From Chrysaora quinquecirrha (taxonomy: Eukaryota > Cnidaria > Scyphozoa > Semaeostomeae > Pelagiidae), in contig JACTAT010000038.1 in assembly GCA_014526335.1 (NCBI GenBank), positions 2,498,032-2,562,031 on the forward strand: 64,000 bases of DNA. The letters are read 5' to 3'. Shown in pieces: positions 54,115 through 64,000 of the stretch. The notes below the pieces were generated by a model. That model did no database searches and had not been told where the DNA came from. It saw only the letters and a list, made by a program, of their open reading frames with translations. The translations under genes and the position numbers were made by a program. Each line of letters opens with the position of its first letter. The stretch's first letter is position 1.

Positions 54115-55550
54115 CTGTAATGAAAAGGAATTAAGTAAAGAATGAAAAAAGCACAACAGCAAACTTTCATTTTACGAAGCTGAAGAAGTGCATAACAGAG
54201 ACATTTGAAACAGGCATCATAATCTATTTGTATTGACATATAAATAAAACAGAACTGTTTGTGATAATAACTATTCATCGCTTATACCTCAATAACTATT
54301 CCATCTACAGGAAAACAAAAGTTATCTTTGGAATTTGAATTTTCCGGAGAGTCGGCGAAAAAATTTCAAAAACGTAAGGAATTAATGTTTTGGATTGATA
54401 TGATAGATAGTGGTCTTGAAATAAATGCGGTGTGATGTGGATTTCGAGAAACCACTGTGACATCATGTTAATCAGAATCACGATTGGGTTCTTCCATTGT
54501 AGAGGTACCTGGGGATGTACCACGCTAGAGGGTATATTTCTCCGGCCTTTTAGTCTAGCGAAGGGTAAACTTTTTTGCAATTTTGGCCTAGCCAAGGGTG
54601 TCAAATTAAGTAATATCTGATAGGGAATTGTCGTGCTTCAACATTAGTAGCCTAGGAAAGTAAAAATTCAATCTTGCCCATTTTCAAACGAAACGAGTAA
54701 AAGAAGCAAAGTCGAGCTTCGAAATTTCCGACTTAGGGCAGCAATTTCACGCATATTAGTCTAGCAGAGGGCATCATTTTGGTACAAATTGGTCTAGCCA
54801 AGGGTTTAAGTTTGTCGTAAAAATTCCCGCCAACGGTACCGGTCTGAATATATTGACGACACACCCTTACTCAAGATTTAGCCAAGAACTACCCTCGTGG
54901 TTAGAATACGATGTCTAATCAGCAGGATGAAAAGTCGTAGTTTAAATCGGCTAAACAAAATTATGCAATCACATTTGTAGGACGAAAATAACTTTATTAC
55001 GAGTCATAGGGAATTTCTATCCATTGTGTCTCCCGAATCGTTTCTCGGAAAAATCAAGCCCTTTCACAACAGAAACTTTTCATAAGTGCAACGTGACATG
55101 GGCTGGTACCAATGCTAGTTCAAAATGTTCGTGGAAAAGCCTGGAATAATCTGTCGTGAGTGGGGCAAAGAAGTAAAACCTACATCGGATTAAACATTCA
55201 CGTTCCTGCAAAATGTAATTCGCGATTCGCAATGTACTCCCGTGCCTATGCCGGTTATTCAGGCTACATTGTATTGTGAATTGAAGATGTCGCAGCAGCC
55301 TGCAACACAGCAATTAAACCATAATTAAAACATTTCTTCCACGACTGTGGTAGGAATTTCTCTGTCCTGCGCACCGTTATGCTATGACACAGAGTTTTTC
55401 TATAAGAACACCTTAAATTTTTTTAGCGCCAATTATCCTTAAAATTTCTCGATTTTCAGACTAAAAATACTCTTAAATTATTCTAAATCGACAATGTTTT
55501 AAATTGGATCAAGAGAAATAAAGTCAAATACAAATCTTTGTGATTTGCTA
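54115..55550. other. Upstream region of the seven-exon gene, nothing called
   Basis: The interval should contain the promoter and a 5' untranslated exon of the host gene but I cannot place them. Around 54540-54800 variants of GTCTAGC(C/G)AAGGGT recur four times. Confidence 0.45.
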
Positions 55551-55951
55551 CACGCTTTTTTTATAAGGAACCACTTTATAAGGAACCTACATGTAGAAGG
55601 CCCGAAAATTTAAAGAACTTATAGTGCTAGAGAGAAAATAACTAAAGAACTTTTTATTGTTGAATAGCCTTATCACTGCAAATAATCAAGAATTAGAAAG
55701 CCGGTTCCATTCGTTTGCAGTCGAAAATCACATAAATTGTACGTTAAGCGTTTATCAAGTGTTTCCTTGAGTATTCTCGAGCTTTGCTCACATGCAAGTG
55801 TCTCTCTTTTATTGTTAAGACCACTGTATGTGCAGTTAAATTAAGGCACTATTAAGGAACTTTTTGAACTGAAATTGCCTTAAAAGAGGTCCAAAAATAA
55901 GGAACTTCAAGAACTAGCCCTTGAGGTAGGTTTCTTATTAAAAAAAGCGTG
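55551..55951. mobile_element. MITE, T7-ATAAGGAA family, copy 2
   Basis: Left end CACGCTTTTTTTATAAGGAA; right end is an approximate inverted repeat ending AAAAAAAGCGTG. TA flanks both (55549-55550 and 55952-55953). About 400 bp, non-coding. Confidence 0.72.
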
Positions 55952-56448
55952 TATTTGATATCTGATAAAAAGAGAACATGTTCCAAACAGAGTAACGTAC
56001 ACTGCATCAAGCCATAGCGTTAATGACTATAAACAAGATTTGTCTTTTATTTTGAAAAATATACAGCATGACGATAACACTTTTGTGGCTTGTGAAAACA
56101 CAAAGAAATAACGAAAATTGACTCCGGGATATTGGAACCAGGTATTATTCTTAAATAATTCTTAAAGTTCAGTGATTTTGAGCATAATTATTGTTGTAGG
56201 CGGTTTTTTTTGAAAAATTTTACATCCCCACCACATGTTACTCTCATCCTACTCAATTGAATAACAACATCGCCAACCAAAAATCTCTTGCATTAAAAAT
56301 TACCTCTAACACTCCCTTTCGCAATTTCCGTACTCATTTGGAAGGAAATGAGAGTATGTTTAAAAAGTTCATATAAAAATATTTGAATAATTTTTGAGTA
56401 GTACAAAACTTCAAAATTGCGATGAACAGCGGAAACATTTTGGGCATA

Positions 56449-56955
56449 CGCGCAGTTTTTTTTTTAAGCAACCGCTTATAAGCAACCAAGATGTATAAAA
56501 GGCCTGAAAGTTTAAGCAACGGATAGTACCGCGGGAAAAAAACCTAAGCAACTTTTTAAATTTTTTATAATTTATATCACTGCAAGCAATCAAGGATTGA
56601 TCAAAATGGGAGCTATTTCCATTCATTTATGGTCAAAAGTCGCATATAAACGGAGTGTTTCTCGTTAGGTGAGGCATTTCATTGAGAGATTTCCGTTTAA
56701 CTTTCAATACAAAGTCTCAAATGGTAACAATATCAGCAGGGAGAAATAATTCCAGCCATTTTATGACATAATTTATGTGCAATGTTAGATTTTGCTGTTT
56801 ATTTAGCCTCTATACTATTGTTAGGAAAAAAAGATAAAGTTAAAATTAATCAACTATAAAGGAACTTTTGCTACTGAAAGGTGGCTATAAAAGGTCCAAA
56901 AATAAGCAATTTTTTGAACTAGGGCAGAGCGAAGTTGCTTATAAAAAAAACTGCG
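56449..56955. mobile_element. MITE, T7-ATAAGGAA family, copy 3 (AAGCAACC variant)
   Basis: Ends CGCGCAGTTTTTTTTTTAAG and its imperfect inverse ending AAAACTGCG, flanked by TA. Inner repeats read TTATAAGCAACC where copy 2 has TTATAAGGAACC, so it is a diverged subfamily. Confidence 0.65.
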
Positions 56956-57166
56956 TATACTTAAAAAGCTTTATTCGTCTGACACTGCTCAGAGTATAAG
57001 CCACAGAAACATCAGAAAGATCAGAAACAGACCGATACATGAGAGAACGAGTGTTTCTATCTGTTTCTGACGTTTATAAACTGAGGAGCGTCCGACGAAA
57101 AATGTTTTTTAGTATGCCCGAAAAAGTTTCCGCTGTTCATCGCAATTTCACAAAAATAGTTCTTAC

Positions 57167-57262
57167 CGTTCTTTCTTCTGTGCATTTCTTCCAGCGTGCT
57201 ATTAGAATTAACACAGAAAACAACACTGTTGTCATTAAAAGCAATCTCCACTTAAAAACCAT
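57167..57262 (-). CDS. Candidate first exon of a type II membrane or secreted protein
   Basis: ATG at 57262, then MVFKWRLLLMTTVLFSVLIL, IARWKKCTEERT, and a GTAAGA donor in phase 0. A short basic head and a single hydrophobic span is typical of signal anchors (for example Golgi enzymes). No downstream exon was found and phase 0 does not fit the seven-exon gene, so this is weak. Confidence 0.3.
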
Positions 57263-57524
57263 TGCTATATGAATCATGAATAATTTATTTTGTGTGTGGC
57301 ATTTCGAGGCAAGTCAATGCAGTGCTGTGAATAAATATGTTTATACTATCTGCAGGCATATATATACTAGAATCGCTAGTTTCATAAACGGATGATGAAA
57401 TTTTCATGTGTTTATTGGAGGAATTAATTCCCTGACAGGTCAAGAAAACAAGAAAGACGTTTGAATCCTTAACTATTTTTCAAATGAGTGATTTACTGAC
57501 CAGGGAACGTCACAAAAAATTAAC

Positions 57525-58400
<876 letters not shown>

Positions 58401-58440
58401 CGAATTAACTTCTCTGCCCCATGTCCTACTCTCCTGTTAA

Positions 58441-58522
58441 ATACGAAGCATTTGCTACTCCGAATTTCACCCTTGCATGTTTACTAATGACTCCATTTTC
58501 TTGATAGATGACGCAATATTCG
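58441..58522 (-). pseudogene. Diverged duplicate of part of exon 2
   Basis: On the minus strand it reads EYCVIYQENGVISKHARVKF and on, matching HWCIYPENGAINKGARVKF of exon 2, then reaches a stop. No good splice sites fit. It appears to be a remnant of a tandem duplication upstream of the gene. Confidence 0.55.
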
Positions 58523-59696
58523 CAGGGCCTGATTGTTTGCAGAGCGAACATAATGAGTCTAGACTAGACATGCATAGAGGTATCAGATACTGCCTTGATC
58601 ATTTACTGAAAGAAAAGCAACAGGTGACCAAATGTCATCGAACCGAACCGAATTCTTCAGACTCATGGAGCTATACGGGGAGGCAAGGAGCCTAAACAAA
58701 AGGATTTGGCAATCGAGACAAAATGTCAATCGAACATTGGAAGAACTTTGATCAGACACCGAATTGAACTGACGGCGCTACGAGATTAAGCGCTCTCGGA
58801 ATCTCTCGTGTAAAGGAGCTCTGGAAAACCTGTATGAAGTTGAAAATATTTGTTTTGATTGACGAAGGTGGCTAATCCGCGTGAGATAGAAAGTGAGAAT
58901 ATTGTAAACAAGAACTGTTATTTACGCTAAGGTATTCAATCCAATTCAATCGAATCGCTTGCTTTTTCTGCTTGGTATTCTCTCGCTACTTTCCAGGGTT
59001 GTGGCTGTGATTATTTGAGTTCGTTTCCATGTACCTTCTATGCCAAAAAATTAGCAATTTGTTACAAGTTTGCTTCTGAAAGAATGAGAATGCTGTTTTG
59101 CTTTGTTTTCCGTGCTAAAATTCAGCACCCTTCCTTATACAAATGGGTGGAACCAACATTTGTTGGCAAAGATGGCCAAACAAAGCCAATATTAAGAAAT
59201 GTTGGGTGCATTTTTTACCTTGATCAACTTTCAGCCAATATCTCTCAACATTATGCTGGCTTAATCAGAAACGTGGCCAAATGATGCTAGCATTTCGCCC
59301 AACATGAATGTTGTGTTGGCGAAGGAAAATGCTGGCTACATCTGGCCAGGGGCTTTATAGGCAAAAACAAATTCATAAATCTTTCGAATAGTTCCCCATG
59401 AGCTGGATTCCTTGGCATCCCATTGCTATTCCATATCGGGGCTGTCCTGTTCCTTTGTTCCATGCCAATCCCATATTCCATGTTTTATTCTAGTTTCCTC
59501 GAGATTGCGTCATTGAATACAGTGAGTCACTTCACAGAAAGGAAACGGAAGATAATTTGAGAGAAATAAATTAAACATCCGGTAAAGGAAGATACAAGTC
59601 GGTCATAACAGAATAGGAAGGATTGTATTAGCTATAGTCAAGGAAAAGATTCTCATAACAAGCACGACTTATTATGATATTATAATAACAGAAATT
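58523..59696. other. Region upstream of the two-exon gene
   Basis: Non-coding as far as I can see. A CCAACATTTGTTGGC / AATGTTGTGTTGGC repeat lies at 59150-59330 and shares blocks with 3440-3620. Confidence 0.45.
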
Positions 59697-59886
59697 ATGG
59701 AAGCAAAATTTCTGGTAATCGCGTTTTCGATCGTGTTTATTTCTCTCGAACTTTGTGAAAGTAATGCTGACGCTTTGGAGGTGGATGATTTGCCAAAAAC
59801 GAGAGATAGGCGAGGACTTTGGGATTTATTTTCGAAGAAAGTTGTTCAAGCCCAGTTGTATGCAAGAAAAAGTCGAAAGGGAAAAG
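59697..59886 (+). CDS. Exon 1 of the two-exon gene
   Basis: Signal peptide, acidic pro-region (ADALEVDDLPKTRDRRG; possible RDRR processing site) and basic segment; ends in phase 1 at the GTAGAA donor. The open frame runs past the donor into intron but loses its character. Confidence 0.7.
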
Positions 59887-61924
59887 GTAGAAAAATTTTA
59901 AGGAAATTTTATTATCAACGGATCTATCGAACTTCGAACTTCCATATTTGTTTCCTATTGGACCTATTGGTTTAATTTATAATTTATTCCCGAACAGCAT
60001 ATACGCTCTCTTATAAGGAACCTTAACTCCTAGTTGACGCTGGAGTTCCTTAATTTTTCAAAAAAAATGAGGCTGAAGTTCCTTATATTGTTCCTTGTCG
60101 TGAGATATGTTTGAACACTAATTTCTACAGCACTTCATATAAACTTGCTTCATTTCCTAACTTTAAATATAAATTGAGTCTTTTTTGGAAGAACGATGGG
60201 AAATACATTGTTATTCTGCTATTTTTTTAAACAATCGTCTTGTTCTTGAAAAAAATTATTCTTAGTTTCTCACCAGCTTTTCGCAGTTCCTTAAAGAGAG
60301 TCCTGAAGGGGTAAAATGCGAATGGGATGGGCCCAAATTTGGGCTGGGAAAACGGGATTGGATGAACTGGGACTGGGACATTGTACCATGGGAATGGGGA
60401 ACAGAACACCAGATGGGAATGGGATTCGCTTTTTGCCGTTTTAAAAATACATCAACAATGATTTTAAATTAGTAGTTTTTAATGAAAATGTAGCTGTTTA
60501 ATGTTTTGAATGAAATAAACAACAGTTCCCAACCTTTCTTCGTCTTTACACGCAAACTGAAAATGTCAGAACATTGTCTGTCGTTGTGGAAATTAAGTAC
60601 ATAAATTCGAGAAAGACATAGAATTGGAATGGGATTTTGAAAAAAAATTTGCTGGGAAATGGGATTAGACAACCCCCTTCAGGACACTCCTTAAAGTTCC
60701 TTAATTTTTTGGGAATTTTCAGCCTCGAGTTCCCTATCAAGGTGTTCCGTATAAAAACATAGGGGCCCTATGGCCGTGTTCGAAGAACGACTCTGGTTGA
60801 ATATAGCTATTTCGGTCAAATGATGAAAGATGTTAATCGGTATGCACAACAATGACGATAATGATTATCATGATAATGGTGGTGGTTATGATGATGATGT
60901 TGATGACCACGATGATTATGATGCTTGTTGGTAGGGGTGATTGTGGTGGTAGTATGGATGTAGTGGTGGTGGTAGAGATGGTTGTGGTGCTGAAGGTAGG
61001 GGTGCTTGTGATGGTTGTGATAGGGATGATCGTGGTGATGATTGTAGGGGGGTTATGGTGGTGGTGATAGGGGTGGTCGAGGTGATGGTTGTAGGGGTGG
61101 TTGTGGTGGTGGTGATAAGGGCGTGGTGGTTTTGATAGAGGTGATCGTGGTGATGGTTGTAGGGGTGGCTGTGGTGGTGGTTTTAGGGGGCTGGTGGAGG
61201 TGATAAGGGTGGTGGTGGTGATGGTTGTAGGGGTGATTGTGGTGGTGGTGATAAGGGTGGTGGTGGTGATGGTTTTAGGGGTGGTTGTGGTGGTGGTGAT
61301 AGGGGTGGTGGTGGTGATGGTTTTAGGGGTGGTTGTGGTGGTGGTGATAAGGGTGGTGGTGGTGATGGTTTTAGGGGTGGTTGTGGTGGTTGTGATAGGG
61401 GTGGTGGTGGTGATGGTTGTAGGGGTGGTGGTGGTGATGGTTGTAGGGGTGATTGTGGTGATGGTGAGTTCCTTTAGATCTTGCCGCAGCCACACTATCA
61501 ATGATAGTGATGGTAATCATGATGATGATGATGATAATGATGATGGTGATTATTATTATTATTATTATTATTATGACGATTTTTATGGTGAGGATGATAA
61601 TAATGAAGATTTGTTTTGAAAACTGGTTTGAAATTGCCGCTCTTTGCCAAGACTCTTTGATTAATGTTGAGAATGCGTGAAATGTCATTTACCAATCCAA
61701 GGTGGCGATTTGCCAGTTTCAAATGGTAAACAGCCATGAATCAGATGCAATCAAGCTTGTGCGAAGAGAAAAATTGTCACATGACCTTAAATCGACAAAG
61801 GGGCTTGTGAAGAACTAACCACAAATTGCGCATAAATGGCCGAGACAATGGCCCTAATGGCATTGTTGAGATGCTTATACTATTGTTACACGTTTTCCAT
61901 TGTTCAAGCGTTGGTTAGTCAGTG

Positions 61925-61963
<39 letters not shown>

Positions 61964-62796
61964 GACACGCCACCCCACACCAATGTGTTCGAAATTCTTC
62001 GAACACAAAAACGTGTAATTCTTTCACAATTTCGTCAGAAATTGCATACGATTTCGTTATCAACTGGCGGATGGAGGTGGCTTTCGAGGGGGGGGGGCAT
62101 TTATGCACTGAATCAACCCTGTGAGCTCTTGCATCTTTACTCGCCCATACGCAGCAGTATTTTAGCAATTTCTGGGGTATTCGACCAATGTCAATAGCAT
62201 GTTTTCATTATGATGTCATTGAGAGTCATAATTGAAATTGGAGACCCCAAATGTATCCATATTAATTGTATTGCACTCGCACTGTCGAATGCATGTATAG
62301 CAGGAGAGAAAGGTAGTTTTTGGTAGGAGTTGAACAATTTCCCCCGACTTTAAAGAAAAGCCCAGTATGGTATGATTTTTGTCAAGGGAATTCGCTTCTT
62401 GGAATCTCGTTCGACCTTAGCACAGACACGAATTCTCTGTTGTTTTCGTGGGAATCTTGCAAGAAATCTCCTCTTTCTGCTCTTTCGACGACAGAAATGT
62501 CCCTCGATTTGTGTTAATATGTTGACGTTATTCTTTCAGGCTACGATCATTATGGCGTGGTGATAACAACAAAAGGAGGAGAACGCTGGTTGGTACACAA
62601 GGGACACAACTTTTCAAGATCGTCGGATACAGTGATCACAAAGGCATCACATATGAGCAAAAGATGGGATTTGGTTAAAACGAAAAAAGTCAAGAATGTT
62701 TCTGTTGCAGCGTTTCTGGCTTCAGGAGGGAAGTACTTTCATCCAATACATGACAATGCTTATCATGCTGCTAAAAGGATGATGAAACTTGGCTAG
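59697..62796 (+). CDS. Two-exon secreted protein, LRAT/NC-like fold lacking the expected Cys
   Basis: Exons 59697-59886 and 62540-62796 join in phase 1 to 447 nt: 148 codons and a stop. Donor AAAG|GTAGAA, acceptor TTCTTTCAG. The product has a signal peptide (MEAKFLVIAFSIVFISLELC), a basic stretch (YARKSRKGKG) and then YDHYGVVIT, ERWLVHKGHNFS and IHDNAYHAAKRMMKLG. The two His (in YDHYGVV and LVHKG) and the later DN..H.A helix look like the H, H and NC positions of LRAT/HRASLS-type permuted papain folds, but the Cys position is Ala, so it may be a non-catalytic binder. The fold is my inference. A plus-strand AATAAA lies at 63007-63012. The intron contains a MITE and the 1.2-kb repeat. Confidence 0.72.
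59997..60765. mobile_element. MITE-like element, T7-ATAAGGAA family, copy 4 (diverged)
   Basis: Left end TATACGCTCTCTTATAAGGAACC. The right end (about 60745-60765) carries an imperfect inverse. AAGTTCCTTAATTTTT-type blocks inside occur in copies 1 and 2 too. The boundaries are uncertain. A purine-rich GGGAATGGG tract lies near 60310-60430. Confidence 0.5.
60776..62006. repeat. Right copy of the 1.2-kb dispersed repeat
   Basis: Homologous to 1-831 in the same orientation. Its two ends carry GTGTTCGAAGAA as inverted repeats (60776-60787 and 61995-62006), so it may be a non-autonomous element. The core (60870-61465) is GGTGGTGATGGTTGTAGGGG-type minisatellite with a unit of about 27-33 bp, followed by a (GAT)n/(TTA)n stretch. 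Confidence 0.72.
62007..62539. other. Right part of the intron of the two-exon gene
   Basis: No repeats or exons recognised. Confidence 0.5.
62540..62796 (+). CDS. Exon 2 of the two-exon gene
   Basis: Starts after TTATTCTTTCAG; the first two bases complete a Gly codon with exon 1. It encodes the whole globular domain and ends at TAG (62794-62796). Confidence 0.73.
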
Positions 62797-63129
62797 TAAG
62801 ATAGGAAAGATAACCAAGAAGACTGTCAAACTTAATTTCTATATAATCAGTAAAGCGTTAGTTATTTAGATACATTTCTTTCAATAGGCAACTTCACTTT
62901 ATCCAACCTCCTAAATTTCTTAACAGTTTGTACTTAACAACCACATTCCAGAGAAATCTGGATTCATACCATGCATTGTTTTGAAAATTTAAATCAAGAG
63001 GTTTTGAATAAAATTTCATCATGAACCAGAGCACAAAGAATTTGTATGTAACAATTTGTTTTTGAAAATTCTTCGTTTTTCATTATTAATTTCCATTTCA
63101 ATTTTCCGCATTATTAATTTTTGGTATAA

Positions 63130-63365
63130 CGCTAGTTTGATGTTACCCTACGTAATGTCTGCGCAGTATTGTGGAGCATGTTAGGTAATGTGGAGGGATA
63201 TCATCAGTATTGTGGAGGGATTTTGCAGTATTGTGGAGGATGTGCAGCATAAATGTGGAGGGATTATCGCAGTAATGTGGAGGGTGCGCAGTAATGTGGA
63301 GGGCCATCTGGAAGTAATGTGGAGGGCTATCATCAGTGACATGGCGGACAATCTTGCAGTAATAT
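63130..63365. repeat. GTAATGTGGAGGG minisatellite
   Basis: Nine or so irregularly spaced copies of AGTA(A/T)TGTGGAGG with spacers of 5-20 bp, followed by an ATC-rich trinucleotide tract at 63372-63412. Confidence 0.8.
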
Positions 63366-63444
63366 TGTCAACATGAACATCATCATCATCATCGTCATCA
63401 TAATCATCATCAACATTCAACAAAAAAAATGACAGTGTATGCAT

Positions 63445-64000
63445 TTTCTAACAATGCTCTTGCTCATAGAATCGAGCTGCATGCTGCGATTTCTTTTTGT
63501 CATGCTTGTTATGATAATGCATACACTGTATATCAACAAAAATTCCACGGGTTCAATACTGATACAGATAGAACAATGTGTATTTTATGAAAAGCAGTTT
63601 GGCCTATTTGTTCCATTATTCTTAAAAAGGAATAGAGGAAAGCGATGAGGAACAGAGGAACACATTTTTCGTTCCCCTGTTCATTGAACTAAGGAGCGTG
63701 TCACTGTTAGTGTAAGCATTCTTGTTTTGTGAATAAAGGAACAAATAATTCATACAGTTGGTGTTCCTGTGGTAGGTTATTCCAGAATTCCTTAGATCTT
63801 TTGATCTTTGATTCCTCTGTACCGATATTCCCCTGTCAAAACTATATCTTATGTATGTAATGGAATTCTATTCAACAGAAAAGCATGGAATCTGGCATAG
63901 TATGACAGCTGTTTGAATGAAGTAAATGCGTGCTTCTCCGTGTTCTCGAAGTTGTGTGCAATATTCCATAGAGACTATGAGAGTGTATAAAAACTAGCTT
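63445..64000. other. Non-coding end of window
   Basis: AT-rich sequence with no gene that I can support. Confidence 0.5.

Larger units (their letters stand above)
32838..52275. mobile_element. Polinton/Maverick (adintovirus-like) element, 19.4 kb
   Basis: Two inverted terminal repeats of about 165 bp enclose the full Polinton set: protein-primed-type DNA polymerase B, integrase, packaging ATPase, adenain-like protease and capsid-type proteins, plus accessory genes. POLB reads right from near the left end; almost everything else reads left. The right end is 14 nt inside intron 2 of the seven-exon host gene; the left end abuts truncated copia. No 6-bp target duplication is found (tcgtac on the left, ataatt on the right), so one flank was rearranged, or the assembly is wrong there. 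Confidence 0.93.

Noticed and set aside
52261..52289. Exon 2 extending to a stop in the TIR as the native gene end
   Set aside because: A good donor at 52289 and phase match to exon 3 favour splicing; the extension is intron plus TIR.
60833..61688. Long Thr/Ile/Val/His-rich ORFs on both strands
   Set aside because: They are translations of GGT/GAT low-complexity DNA with no start context, domain or codon signal.

Overview
This is animal genomic DNA, most likely from a cnidarian (an anthozoan is my guess). It is AT-rich, has spliced genes for secreted Cys-rich and PAN/apple proteins, and is filled with Polinton/Maverick, Ty3/gypsy, Ty1/copia, MITE and satellite DNA. The species is inferred, not proven.

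Host genes. (1) A minus-strand gene can be assembled from seven exons between 54114 and 7047. Every intron is phase 1, the spliced length is 981 nt (326 codons plus stop), and the first coding exon is a signal peptide while the last is a PAN/apple-like domain. Its introns hold most of the window: a Polinton and a copia element in intron 2, a gypsy element in intron 4, and an 83-bp satellite of about 69 copies in intron 6. (2) A plus-strand two-exon gene (59697-59886 and 62540-62796, 148 codons plus stop) encodes a secreted protein with a possible LRAT/NC-like fold whose expected Cys position is Ala.

Mobile DNA, left to right: a copy of a 1.2-kb repeat (1-831); pogo-like and other MITEs; a long (GTTA)n tract; a MITE nested in a MITE (5519-6314); the 83-bp array (10187-15890); a complete gypsy element (19287-24296) with nearly identical 152-bp LTRs; a decayed, 5'-truncated copia (28045-32837) that carries a 766-bp DNA transposon; a 19.4-kb Polinton (32838-52275); more MITEs; a (CTAA)n tract; and a second copy of the 1.2-kb repeat (60776-62006).

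The Polinton is the most interesting part. POLB lies on the plus strand. The minus strand carries a compact cluster: packaging ATPase, a 56-aa basic peptide, integrase with chromodomain, two related virion-protein candidates, a pVI/pX-like basic protein, a capsid protein and an adenain-type protease. Neighbouring ORFs in this cluster are joined by ATGA-type stop/start overlaps. Accessory genes include a Fic-domain protein, a 47-aa signal-peptide-bearing cationic peptide with its own TATA/initiator, two very basic core-type proteins with adenain-like cleavage motifs, and a broken exonuclease-like gene. The promoters of POLB and of a 340-aa orphan gene carry long, near-perfect heat-shock-element arrays with CCAAT boxes, and each TIR carries CRE palindromes. 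This suggests an integrated virus-like element wired to host stress transcription factors.

The apparent frameshifts in POLB (two), the integrase and the gypsy RT all look like one base missing from a 4-5-nt A/T run, so assembly error must be excluded before calling these genes dead. The copia damage is of other kinds and looks genuine.
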